Assembly: GCA_026398285.1 (NCBI GenBank)
Contig: JAPLTI010000079.1
Coordinates: 1 to 6,015, forward strand
Reading direction: 5' to 3'
Source: Verrucomicrobiota bacterium
GTDB lineage: Bacteria > Verrucomicrobiota > Verrucomicrobiia > Chthoniobacterales > Terrimicrobiaceae
DNA: 6,015 nucleotides
Part shown: positions 1 to 6,015 of the stretch, one piece after another
How positions within the stretch are numbered: position 1 is the stretch's first letter
Layout: the number at the start of each line of letters is the position of its first letter
The notes under the pieces: generated by a model
Database searches by the model: none
Seen by the model: the letters and a program-made list of their open reading frames with translations, nothing else
What the model was told of the DNA's origin: nothing
Position numbers and translations under genes: made by a program

Positions 1-221
1 TTTTTACCGGTGATCACGCGGCGTGAAGGTCCGGAGAACCGGGCCTGCCACCAGTTGGCATTTCGATCCCATTGGATCTCAAGTTGTCCCCCACCCCGCA
101 AACGAAGGCCTTTGAGGCTTCCACTCTTCCAGTTGAGAGGAAGGGCTGGCAGGAGGCGGAGTGTGTCGGGTGTCGAATGGGCAAGCATTTCATAGACGGC
201 GGAGGTGACGCCATTGTTGGC
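1..221 (-). pseudogene. In-frame C-terminal continuation of the GH95 gene beyond the TAG codon
   Basis: Reading on past the TAG in the same frame gives 73 uninterrupted codons to the left edge, and they look like a normal GH95 C-terminus. Seen in order are ANNG directly after the stop, EMLAHS (700-705 if the TAG counts as codon 689), LLPALPLNW (712-720) and GSLKGLRLRGGG (723-734), then a short beta-rich stretch LEIQWDRNANWW. In the family these are the last barrel helix and the start of the C-terminal beta domain. Because frame and motifs are both intact, the continuation belonged to the upstream enzyme until very recently, or still does if the TAG is read through. The true end of the gene lies beyond the left edge. 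With the TAG as sense, the visible protein would be at least 762 residues, a normal family length. No ribosome binding site suggests independent translation. Confidence 0.85.
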
Positions 222-224
222 CTA
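222..224 (-). other. In-frame amber (TAG) codon at the conserved acidic position of GH95
   Basis: The context on the minus strand is CAG ACC TAG GCC AAC AAT GGC, that is Q-T-stop-A-N-N-G. GH95 proteins usually read Q-I-D-(A/G)-N-x-G here, so the TAG replaces the Asp, or a Glu if this subgroup uses one. A GAG (Glu) codon needs one base change to become TAG; GAC or GAT (Asp) would need two. The repressor ends with TGA and the Ig-repeat gene with TAA, so TAG is not used as a terminator elsewhere in the window. That is too little to argue for a changed code. Confidence 0.85.
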
Positions 225-2288
225 GGTCTGCACGACTGGACGAGGCCCCTTACGGAAATCCATAGTGATTCCCATGTCGCGAAGGTCATTGTGGGCGGTG
301 AAGAGATTCACACCCACAATGGAGCGGCACATGAGCTGCAGGGACTCCAAGGCGCGCCCCGGTTTGCCGAGGCGGGAATAGATGTGGGCCATGTGGGCCA
401 ATGACCATCCGGTCTGATCCGCCAAGCCGACCACTAAACGCTTTTCCACGGCAATGCGGCACGCATCGAACAAAGCACCGGATCCCGCATGGATTTCGGA
501 CCCCGGGAAAAGCGGATAGAGATGCGAGAGATGGCGGTGATGGTAGTTGTCTTTTTGTCGGGCATCGATCCACTCCGCCATTGCGCCATCCTCGTTCACG
601 CGGTAGGCGGGAAGTTTTTTGAGAATCGCTTCAAAGCGGCGCAAATCCGTGGAGGCGTCGCCCTCGACGAGACGCAACGCAGCCACAAGATTACCGAACA
701 ACTCGCGCACGAGGGCGACATCCATCGTCGCGTCCACGCAAATCCTGGCCGGCTCGCCGTTGACATCGAAATGTCCAAGCGGTGCGTTTTCCGGAGAGTT
801 TCCGGGGTAGTTGCGCAGGATTCCATCAGCCCCCTCAACGAGAAAGTCCTGATAGAATGCGGCGGCCTCTCGCAGAAAGGGAATCGCCCGATTGCTCAGA
901 AATTCCCGGTCGCCCGTATGCAACCAATAGTCGAAGAAGACCTGTGCGAGCCATGCGGAGCTACCGGTCCAATATTGCACATGCGCCTGCGGATTTTTTT
1001 TCAATCCACACTCGGGTGACATGTAAAGCGGAGGAAGGATACCCCGACAACCGAACATGTTTTTGGCATTGGTGCGGAAGTCGTCCATCCTGTCCTCAAG
1101 CAGGTCAAAAAATCCGGTCACGCACTCGGGAAGACCACCCGGAAGAGCAGGCCAGAGGGCCATCTGCAGGTTTTCGTTGAAGAAGAAAACACACCACCAT
1201 GGCGGCTGGTGGTTGCCGTTCCAAATTCCCTGCAAGTTGGGGGGCAGTGTGCCGGTGGAGGCTGATGCAATAAGAAGGTAGCGGCCAAAATTCGCCAAGC
1301 GCGCCAGCAGCGCATCCGGCACATCGCCACGGTAAGCCTTGAGGAGCAACTCGTCGTTGGATAGATCCTGATCCTCGACATCGAGACTCAGCACGCATCG
1401 GTTGTAGCGTTCGCGATGTATGACCTCGTGACGGACCTGGAGATCGCTTTGAGGAAACAACCCGGCGAGGCGCTCGACTTCACGGCGCATGTCGTCCACC
1501 GAAGGATTCACCAGCATGGAGACCAAAAGACGGCAACCGGCACGAGGCTTCAGCTTCACGGTGTGGGCATCCACCTGAGCGGCCTCAAGGTCTCCCCAAT
1601 GGAGAATCACAGCGCACGAGGCGGCCTCGGGACCATGAAAGACCGAGGTCATCCCATGAACGCCGAATGTGGTTTCTTGGTGGATTTGCAATTTGAGAGC
1701 CTGATTGTGATGGTCGAGCGATTCCGAAAGGTCCTGTGGGCAGAACCAGACCAGCGCCTCCTCTGGTGCCGTGCCTTTTTCGCACGGCTGAAAAACAAAG
1801 CACCCGTCAGCCATGGAGGTGAATCCCGTGCGACGAAAAGTCTGGCCTTCGAGAAGCCAATCGATGGTGCTGACACCTGATGCAAAATCAACCCCTCGGC
1901 GGTAGGAGCGAAAGGCGCCTGGAATGACCTGGCGCCAGTTCAGAACCGGGCCCGGCAGGTAATGGGCGCTATCCGTCTCATATCCCCAAGCGCTCCAGCG
2001 GTGGCGGTAGAGGTCGTTTGCTTTGGTGAAATCCCCTTCATCCAGCAGGCGCCGCACCTCGGGGAGGGAGTCCGAAATATCCGGCAGCGGCTGGGTAACG
2101 GCCCCGGCGTAGTAGCGTTCGTGGTTGAACAAAATACGATCATGGGCAAGACCGCCAAAATGCAAGGCCCCCAGCGTCCCATTGCCAAGCGGCGTGGCGT
2201 CTCGCCAATCGAACGCAGCCGCCTCCATCCATGCGGAGTGGATGCCTGCTGCCCCATTGTCGTTTTTCTGTCCGTGCGGTTTTTGCAT
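222..2288 (-). CDS. GH95 family glycoside hydrolase (alpha-L-fucosidase / alpha-L-galactosidase type), interrupted by an in-frame TAG
   Basis: The enzyme is predicted to hydrolyse terminal alpha-L-fucosyl or related alpha-L-galactosyl residues by the inverting mechanism of GH95. The N-terminal beta-sandwich (about residues 20-270) opens with the family block ATPLGNGTLGALHFGG (31-46). The (alpha/alpha)6 barrel (about 290 onward) shows NLQGIWN (351-357), NENLQMALWPA (371-381, with N371 and N373 matching the paired catalytic Asn of the family), SPEN (498-501, with E500 as probable general acid), HRHLSHLYPLFPG (584-596) and TGWSLAHMAHIYSRLG (626-641). No signal peptide or membrane segment is visible, so cytoplasmic action is inferred. 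The ATG at 2288 lies 17 bp after the repressor stop, with no clear Shine-Dalgarno; the first conserved block begins about 20-30 residues in, so this start fits. The frame closes at TAG after 688 residues, short for the family, and conserved C-terminal sequence continues in the same frame. The family call is firm; substrate specificity is not. Confidence 0.88.
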   Translation of the reverse strand: MQKPHGQKNDNGAAGIHSAWMEAAAFDWRDATPLGNGTLGALHFGGLAHDRILFNHERYYAGAVTQPLPDISDSLPEVRRLLDEGDFTKANDLYRHRWSAWGYETDSAHYLPGPVLNWRQVIPGAFRSYRRGVDFASGVSTIDWLLEGQTFRRTGFTSMADGCFVFQPCEKGTAPEEALVWFCPQDLSESLDHHNQALKLQIHQETTFGVHGMTSVFHGPEAASCAVILHWGDLEAAQVDAHTVKLKPRAGCRLLVSMLVNPSVDDMRREVERLAGLFPQSDLQVRHEVIHRERYNRCVLSLDVEDQDLSNDELLLKAYRGDVPDALLARLANFGRYLLIASASTGTLPPNLQGIWNGNHQPPWWCVFFFNENLQMALWPALPGGLPECVTGFFDLLEDRMDDFRTNAKNMFGCRGILPPLYMSPECGLKKNPQAHVQYWTGSSAWLAQVFFDYWLHTGDREFLSNRAIPFLREAAAFYQDFLVEGADGILRNYPGNSPENAPLGHFDVNGEPARICVDATMDVALVRELFGNLVAALRLVEGDASTDLRRFEAILKKLPAYRVNEDGAMAEWIDARQKDNYHHRHLSHLYPLFPGSEIHAGSGALFDACRIAVEKRLVVGLADQTGWSLAHMAHIYSRLGKPGRALESLQLMCRSIVGVNLFTAHNDLRDMGITMDFRKGPRPVVQT

Positions 2289-2298
2289 TATGCGTAAT
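2287..2298. repeat. Near-palindrome overlapping the GH95 start codon
   Basis: ATTATGCGTAAT on the plus strand matches its reverse complement at 10 of 12 positions, with perfect ATTA/TAAT arms. It overlaps the GH95 ATG and fills most of the 17-bp gap after the repressor stop. It could be a weak operator or nothing more than AT-rich spacer; no Shine-Dalgarno is present in the gap. Confidence 0.2.
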
Positions 2299-2305
2299 AA
2301 AACTG

Positions 2306-3337
2306 TCAGGCCGTTTCGCCTTCGATGAATTGGACCGGTATGTAAACCGATTTGTAAGGCTTGCCGGGATTCTCCAAGCGCTCCATCAGCAACTTCACAG
2401 CCTCGTTGCCGATCAAGCCGACATGCTGATCAAAAGTGGCAAGACGCGGAGCATCGGGGTCGCTTTGTGGCAGATGACCAAAACCAAGGACCTTAACTTG
2501 CTCAGGGCAGGAGCGCCCGGCAATGCGCAGGGCACGCAGGGCGGCGCGGGCAATGTCATCATTCACTCCAAATATGCCATCGACTCCCTGCGCCGCAGGT
2601 TGGCGGAAATAGAGGTTGAAAAATTCCGGTGAAGGGTTGAATCCTCCACAGTCGAGTTCCTCGACATTCACTCCAGCCGCACGGGCAGTGGCAAGGAATC
2701 CGTCACGACGCTCACGACTGGTGCTCACCTTTTCTCCGGCATGAAGCACCAGAAGGCTCCGGCATCCTTTGTGAATGAGCTTCTGCGCGGCCACCTCGCC
2801 TCCGGCCACATCATCCGTGCCCACAAAATCACAGGCAAAGTCGGGTAGTTTGCGATCAATCACCACAAGTGGCACACCGCGATCCACCACCTCGTTGAAA
2901 TACACGGCATTCGCATCGTCATTGACTGGCCGAAGAATGATGCCATCAACGCGCAACTCGAGACACCTGTGCAATCGACGGATTTCCTCCCGCATGGCGT
3001 CACGCCCGAAGTCGCGCGAAATGAGGTTCAGAACAAGGGAACATCCCTTCAAGTCGAGTGAACTTTCAATCCCACGAAGGGCGTCTTCGTAAAATCCCAG
3101 ATAGGCCGGCATCACGGCCGCCACCATGCAGGTTCTTCCGGTCCGCAGTCCCTCGACAAGTTTGTTCGGGCGGTATTTCAAGGTCTCCGCAACCTTTCGG
3201 ATTTTCGCGGCGGTTTCCTCCGCAACGGTGGTTTCTCCCCGCAAGGTGCGTGACACAGTCATCATCGAAACGCCGACCTGTTCAGCTATGACTTTGAGAC
3301 TGGCTTGGCGGCTTCCATTATTTACAGACTTCATCAT
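2306..3337 (-). CDS. LacI-family transcriptional regulator
   Basis: This is a 343-residue sugar-responsive DNA-binding repressor of normal LacI/GalR length. The N-terminal helix-turn-helix spans about residues 14-33 (SLKVIAEQVGVSMMTVSRTL). The linker follows, ending at YRPN (55-58), and then a hinge helix KLVEGLRTG (59-67) in which L64 should be the minor-groove Leu. The rest is a type-1 periplasmic-binding-protein-like effector domain with VDGIILRPVN, the segment around VVIDRKLPD and FVGTDDVAGG, GVDGIFGVNDD, and the terminal PRLATFDQHVGLIGNEA element typical of the family. The first of two tandem ATG codons (3337 and 3334) is used here; neither has a clear Shine-Dalgarno. It ends with TGA 17 bp before the GH95 gene on the same strand, so it most likely controls that gene and itself. 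The effector is probably a monosaccharide or short oligosaccharide released by the enzyme (inference). No frame damage is visible. Confidence 0.93.
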   Translation of the reverse strand: MMKSVNNGSRQASLKVIAEQVGVSMMTVSRTLRGETTVAEETAAKIRKVAETLKYRPNKLVEGLRTGRTCMVAAVMPAYLGFYEDALRGIESSLDLKGCSLVLNLISRDFGRDAMREEIRRLHRCLELRVDGIILRPVNDDANAVYFNEVVDRGVPLVVIDRKLPDFACDFVGTDDVAGGEVAAQKLIHKGCRSLLVLHAGEKVSTSRERRDGFLATARAAGVNVEELDCGGFNPSPEFFNLYFRQPAAQGVDGIFGVNDDIARAALRALRIAGRSCPEQVKVLGFGHLPQSDPDAPRLATFDQHVGLIGNEAVKLLMERLENPGKPYKSVYIPVQFIEGETA

Positions 3338-3356
3338 ATTGTTTTGTAGAAGATCT

Positions 3357-3386
3357 ATTTTGCCCTAGGCGGCCATCTACTGTCAG
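3357..3386 (-). promoter_or_regulatory. Possible sigma-70-type promoter of the repressor-GH95 operon
   Basis: On the minus strand a CTGACA box (3386-3381, five of six matches to TTGACA) is followed after 18 bp by CAAAAT (3362-3357, four of six matches to TATAAT). Transcription would begin near 3350, leaving a very short leader of about a dozen bases before the ATG at 3337. The -10 match is only moderate, and promoter consensus in this phylum is not well constrained, so this is a candidate. Confidence 0.35.
3366..3379. promoter_or_regulatory. Candidate operator: imperfect palindrome between the putative -35 and -10
   Basis: The 14-bp minus-strand sequence TAGATGGCCGCCTA matches its own reverse complement at 10 of 14 positions (TAG..GGCC..CTA). 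It sits in the spacer of the putative promoter, where a LacI-family repressor could block initiation and regulate its own operon. LacI-family operators more often centre on CG, whereas this one centres on GC, so the match is to position and symmetry only. Confidence 0.25.
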
Positions 3387-3397
3387 CTATTAAATAG
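3387..3397. promoter_or_regulatory. Perfect 11-bp palindrome directly upstream of the putative -35 box
   Basis: CTATTTAATAG on the minus strand is a perfect inverted repeat with 5-bp arms around one central base. It abuts the CTGACA box at 3386. The location fits an activator or second repressor site, but short AT-rich palindromes arise readily by chance in such sequence. Confidence 0.2.
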
Positions 3398-3432
3398 AAG
3401 AATGATGTATTAAAGTTATTTTATTCAGATAA

Positions 3433-6015
3433 TTACGGATTTTTTGCCTTGGGGACCCACAAACTCAAATTGGAATTATTCACCCCTGGAAGCAAGATGT
3501 TAATGGTATTTCCACTAGAAGATGCTTCACGCCGTGCATATCCCAACAGTTCCTTCAACTGGCCCGGACTTTGATACTGATAGTGAACGACTCGGTTTTG
3601 ATAGAGCGCATACTGTGCATGGGACGCGGGCAAAGGATTTGGGTAGGGTGCGGTGGGGCACAATTCGTAGGGATCCAGCGTTGCAAAAATCCTACCCGTG
3701 CGCGTGTCTTCCATCGCAAAAACCGGCACCGTTCCGGGAATAGGCTGCGCGTAGAGATAAAAAGCCGGGCTCCCCGTTCCGGTGCTGGAGGGGGTTTCAG
3801 CCGTTATCCAGACTGGGCTGACGACAGAGGCATCTGTCTCCGGCGTCCATAATCCGGCGTGAGGTGCCAAGGCGGATGCTTTGGTCCTTGTTTGCCCAAA
3901 CGGCCCAAGCACCAGGTGCCAACGGCAGGCAAGGGATTGGCCGGCTTGGAGCCTGATATTGTTTTGAATCGATGATACTGCGTAGTCGCGGCCGACATGG
4001 GTCAACCCATAGGTCAGGATGGTCCAGAAACGTTTCCAATCCTGATCGGATACGCTTGGCAGGGGTTGATTTCCGAAAACAACAGCCAGCGAGTCACTTT
4101 TCTCTTGAGTGGATTTTTGCACCCACGCCTGCCAGCCACCCGTGTCTCGAGCAAAGATTGGCGTGTTTGTACCATTCGGTCCCTGCGAGGCTATTCTCCA
4201 GGTGCCTGCCCGCTGGGACAAAATGGTTTCTGGAAAAGTTGACGGCCGAGCGCCGCCCCAAGGTGTGTTGATGAATGTGAGGTCTTGGTCACCGAAATTG
4301 GTGACAAAATTGGTCACCTCGATCGCGCCATTCCCGAGATCCCGGTAAGAGGCGTAGGTCAACATGCCGGATTTCCACACATTTGGACTGCGGGCCATTT
4401 GAGACCAACTGACGAGTGACAGTGTTCTTGTGGCCGGGTTCCAGTGTTTTTTGAGGATCGGCGAGTAAAACTGGATGGACGGGGAACCGACCAAGCTGTT
4501 GCCCGCGAGGGAACCCCGATAGATGCCCGATTGGTGGATAAAAAATTGAATGGGAAACCCAAGAAGGCGCTGAGCGGAGCCTGCACTTTGAAACTCGTGG
4601 ACCGGGCTGACCAAATCAAGACTGGTCGCAACAAATTGCCACGCCTCGTCCACCCAAGGGGCGTCTACGCGTTGAGGCGGGATCGCTTCGCCAAATGATC
4701 CCCGCAGGGAGTAAACTTGTCCGCCTTTTCCGATTCCCAGACGCCAACCGCTGGAGCTGTTCATGGAGGCAAAGAAGACATCCTCCTCCGAGACTCCAGC
4801 AATCCAACTGGACCCGCTGGGGTTGTAATCAAAAGAGCAAGTCGCATTACCCGCGGATTGCGCCGCTCCGCCGCCCGGAATGGCCGAAAGAACATCTCCC
4901 ACAGTGAAGCTCGCAAGAGAATTCTCCACCTCCAGGACAACCTCCAATTCATCTTTGAGACCTGTCGAATCCCGCACCCCGACCACAAAAGTGAACGCTC
5001 CGGCATTTGTTGGCGTGCCTGCAAGCGCCCCAGTGGTGGCGTTCAATGTCATGCCAGGCGGCAGGTAGCCATCGATCAAGGACCAGATATTTCCGCCAGC
5101 GCCGCCACTTGCCGTGAACACATGGCCCGGATGGACCGCACGGAGAATTCCTGAAGCGATCGATGAGAGGTTAATGACCGGTTTGAGAGTGACGATACCG
5201 AGCGTCAAAGTGCTCTTGGACGCGCCTGCCCCATTGGAGGCTGAAATGGTAACCGTTGCGTTGCCTGCGGCGGTTGGAACCCCACTGATGACCCCACTTG
5301 TTGCGTTGATCGTTAGCCCGACAGGCAGGCCGGTGGCGCCATAGGTTCTCGGATAGTTCGTGCCGGTGATTTTATAGCTGAATGAAATCCCCTGCCTTCC
5401 CGTAGCGCTTGTGGGGCTGCTGATGACTGGCACCGTCGGTGCCACGGTGATCGCGAGTGTTTTCACGCCCGTTCCTCCCGCATTGCTGGCTGAAATCGTG
5501 GCGTTGGAGATTCCGTCAATCGATGTTACCGTTCCGCTGATCACGCCGGTCTGGGAGTTGACGCTCAGACCAGCAGGCAGATTCATCGCACTGTATGCCG
5601 TGGGATTTTTTGTGGCTGTGATCTGGTAGCTGAACGAGCTGCCAACCTTTGCGGTGGCTGTTGCCGCGCTGCTGATGACCGGTGGCAGAGGAATGATGCC
5701 GAGCGCAAGCGTCTTACTGGTCGTCCCGGCCCCATTGGTGGCCAAGATGGTCACGGTGAAATTGCCTGCGGTGGCTGGAACCCCGCTGATGAGTCCACTT
5801 GTGGGATTGATCGTCAGCCCAGCAGGGAGGCCGGTGGCGCCATAGGTTCTCGGATAACTAGAAGCGGTGGTTTGGTAAATCAAGGCGGAGCCTTCCTTGC
5901 CTGACAAGCTCGCGGCGCTGGTGATAACTGGCACCGTCGGCGCCACGGTGATCGCGAGTGTTTTCGCGCCCGTTCCTCCGGCATTGCTGGCTGAAATCGT
6001 GGCGTTGGAGATTCC
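3433..6015 (-). CDS. Large putative Ig-repeat (He_PIG-like) surface/secreted protein, 3' part
   Basis: The frame is open through the right edge and ends at TAA (3433-3435). Numbering from V/M1 at the GTG at 5946, which is an internal codon and not a likely start, 837 residues follow; the upstream frame adds 23 more. Ig-like domains lie at about 5-88, 89-171, 172-256 and 257-342, plus the tail of another at the edge. Each has the putative-Ig pattern: LPAGL or similar, then TSG(L/V)ISG(V/T)P, then (S/A)TN/SNGAG near the end. Such repeats act as stalks or adhesive modules in secreted proteins. Residues 343-837 form a large aromatic-rich, beta-predicted region that I do not recognise, with WRLGIGKGG (401-409), APWVDEAWQFVA (429-440) and CRWHLVLGPF (674-683). 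A glycan-binding or glycan-cleaving role is possible but not shown. The C-terminus (...SLWVPKAKNP) has no sorting motif or membrane anchor. A signal peptide would lie outside the window. Confidence 0.85.
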   Translation of the reverse strand, partial: GISNATISASNAGGTGAKTLAITVAPTVPVITSAASLSGKEGSALIYQTTASSYPRTYGATGLPAGLTINPTSGLISGVPATAGNFTVTILATNGAGTTSKTLALGIIPLPPVISSAATATAKVGSSFSYQITATKNPTAYSAMNLPAGLSVNSQTGVISGTVTSIDGISNATISASNAGGTGVKTLAITVAPTVPVISSPTSATGRQGISFSYKITGTNYPRTYGATGLPVGLTINATSGVISGVPTAAGNATVTISASNGAGASKSTLTLGIVTLKPVINLSSIASGILRAVHPGHVFTASGGAGGNIWSLIDGYLPPGMTLNATTGALAGTPTNAGAFTFVVGVRDSTGLKDELEVVLEVENSLASFTVGDVLSAIPGGGAAQSAGNATCSFDYNPSGSSWIAGVSEEDVFFASMNSSSGWRLGIGKGGQVYSLRGSFGEAIPPQRVDAPWVDEAWQFVATSLDLVSPVHEFQSAGSAQRLLGFPIQFFIHQSGIYRGSLAGNSLVGSPSIQFYSPILKKHWNPATRTLSLVSWSQMARSPNVWKSGMLTYASYRDLGNGAIEVTNFVTNFGDQDLTFINTPWGGARPSTFPETILSQRAGTWRIASQGPNGTNTPIFARDTGGWQAWVQKSTQEKSDSLAVVFGNQPLPSVSDQDWKRFWTILTYGLTHVGRDYAVSSIQNNIRLQAGQSLACRWHLVLGPFGQTRTKASALAPHAGLWTPETDASVVSPVWITAETPSSTGTGSPAFYLYAQPIPGTVPVFAMEDTRTGRIFATLDPYELCPTAPYPNPLPASHAQYALYQNRVVHYQYQSPGQLKELLGYARREASSSGNTINILLPGVNNSNLSLWVPKAKNP
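3436..4920 (-). other. Unidentified C-terminal region of the Ig-repeat protein (about 495 residues)
   Basis: Residues 343-837 carry no domain I can name. The region is rich in Trp, Tyr and Phe, low in Cys and Lys, and its alternating hydrophobic pattern suggests mostly beta strands. Stretches such as GMLTYASYRDLGNGAIEVTN (528-547) and QSLACRWHLVLGPFG (670-684) recall the large beta-sandwich domains of carbohydrate-active enzymes, but no catalytic motif can be assigned. It is the non-repetitive, probably functional head of the protein. Confidence 0.6.
4921..5178 (-). other. Last Ig-like domain of the array, diverged from the repeated pair
   Basis: Residues 257-342 keep the putative-Ig core (YLPPGMTLNATTGALAGTP near 294-312, then AGAFTFVVGVRDSTG) but have a GG-rich ASGGAGGNIWSL strand in place of the (P)RTYGATGLP motif. 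This domain falls outside the 501-bp repeat and is the junction to the unidentified C-terminal region. Confidence 0.75.
5191..5514 (-). repeat. Higher-order repeat copy 1 (501-bp period) in the Ig-repeat gene
   Basis: This stretch realigns without gaps to 5692-6015 at an offset of exactly 501 bp (167 codons). Shared anchors include CCGAGCG at 5198 and 5699, the block starting CCGGTGGCGCC at 5330 and 5831, and an 84-bp block at 5431-5514 with only three mismatches to 5932-6015. The repeat unit is two Ig-like domains, type A (GATGLP..LTIN, RTY) plus type B (MNLPAGLSVN). Confidence 0.9.
5692..6015 (-). repeat. Higher-order repeat copy 2 (501-bp period), cut by the right edge
   Basis: This is the partner of 5191-5514. 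It covers the type A domain (residues about 5-88) and the tail of the preceding type B domain. Conservation at the edge is very high, so the array probably continues beyond the window with more A-B pairs. Confidence 0.88.

Larger units (their letters stand above)
3338..3432 (-). other. AT-rich intergenic region upstream of the repressor-GH95 operon
   Basis: These 95 bp separate the stop of the Ig-repeat gene from the repressor start and are clearly richer in A and T than the flanking genes. They hold a possible promoter and two small palindromes, listed separately. No GC-rich hairpin followed by a T-run is seen on the minus strand after the Ig gene's TAA, so no intrinsic terminator can be called. 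Transcription from the Ig gene might therefore read into the operon. Confidence 0.7.

Noticed and set aside
221..226. CCTAGG at the TAG site and again at 3364-3369, considered as a shared signal
   Set aside because: Two copies of a six-base palindrome in 6 kb need no explanation, and the contexts (coding versus promoter spacer) are unrelated.
14..289. A 91-codon minus-strand frame overlapping the GH95 TAG, which might suggest that a frameshift rather than a stop explains the gene's end
   Set aside because: Its translation has no GH95 character. The conserved C-terminal motifs lie in the original enzyme frame after the TAG, so the interruption is a nonsense codon, not a frameshift.
489..1019. 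A 176-codon plus-strand open frame opposite the GH95 gene
   Set aside because: It is antisense to strongly conserved GH95 motifs, has a low-complexity, Arg-rich translation without recognisable domains, and is a by-product of the codon composition of the real gene.
1416..1880. A 154-codon plus-strand open frame
   Set aside because: It is a shadow of the GH95 N-terminal domain on the other strand; no start signal or domain supports it.
3400..3432. A possible intrinsic terminator after the Ig-repeat gene
   Set aside because: The sequence is AT-rich with only weak self-complementarity (TAAA/TTTA); there is no stable GC-rich stem followed by a U-tract on the transcript.
5114..5845. Several plus-strand open frames of 60-76 codons with similar hydrophobic, Val/Ala-rich translations across the Ig repeats
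   Set aside because: Their likeness to one another simply reflects the DNA repeats of the minus-strand Ig gene; they are not a family of small membrane proteins.

Overview
The window holds three genes, all on the minus strand. In transcription order (right to left) they are: the 3' part of a large surface-type protein built of putative Ig-like repeats (start beyond the right edge, stop at 3433), a LacI-family repressor (3337 to 2306), and a glycoside hydrolase of family GH95, the alpha-L-fucosidase/alpha-L-galactosidase type (from 2288, running off the left edge). Coding density is high. The only real intergenic space is 95 bp of AT-rich sequence between the Ig-repeat gene and the repressor. 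No RNA genes, insertion sequences or CRISPR arrays were seen.

The gene mix suggests a free-living polysaccharide degrader of the Planctomycetes-Verrucomicrobia-Chlamydiae group, most likely Verrucomicrobiota (Opitutae-like): a secreted protein with many He_PIG-type Ig repeats, a LacI repressor paired directly with a glycosidase, and no clear Shine-Dalgarno sequences. This is inference from gene style; no marker gene is present.

The repressor and the GH95 enzyme are 17 bp apart and probably form a two-gene catabolic operon. The enzyme has no signal peptide, so it should act in the cytoplasm on imported fucose- or L-galactose-containing oligosaccharides, with the LacI protein sensing a product sugar. 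The Ig-repeat protein lies upstream on the same strand. It appears to be separated from the operon by a possible promoter for the repressor, so a functional link is not shown.

The most notable observation is in the GH95 gene. Its reading frame stops at an in-frame TAG (222-224), yet the same frame continues without another stop for 73 codons to the window edge. That continuation carries the conserved GH95 C-terminal motifs (EML.HS, LLPALP..W, GSLKGLR.RGG). The TAG falls on the position normally held by the conserved acidic residue of the Q-x-D-x-N-x-G motif, believed to be part of the catalytic machinery. This is a fresh nonsense mutation, a sequencing error, or a read-through/recoded amber codon. 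A second notable feature is a 501-bp (167-residue) higher-order repeat in the Ig gene, with one 84-bp stretch differing at only three positions between copies.
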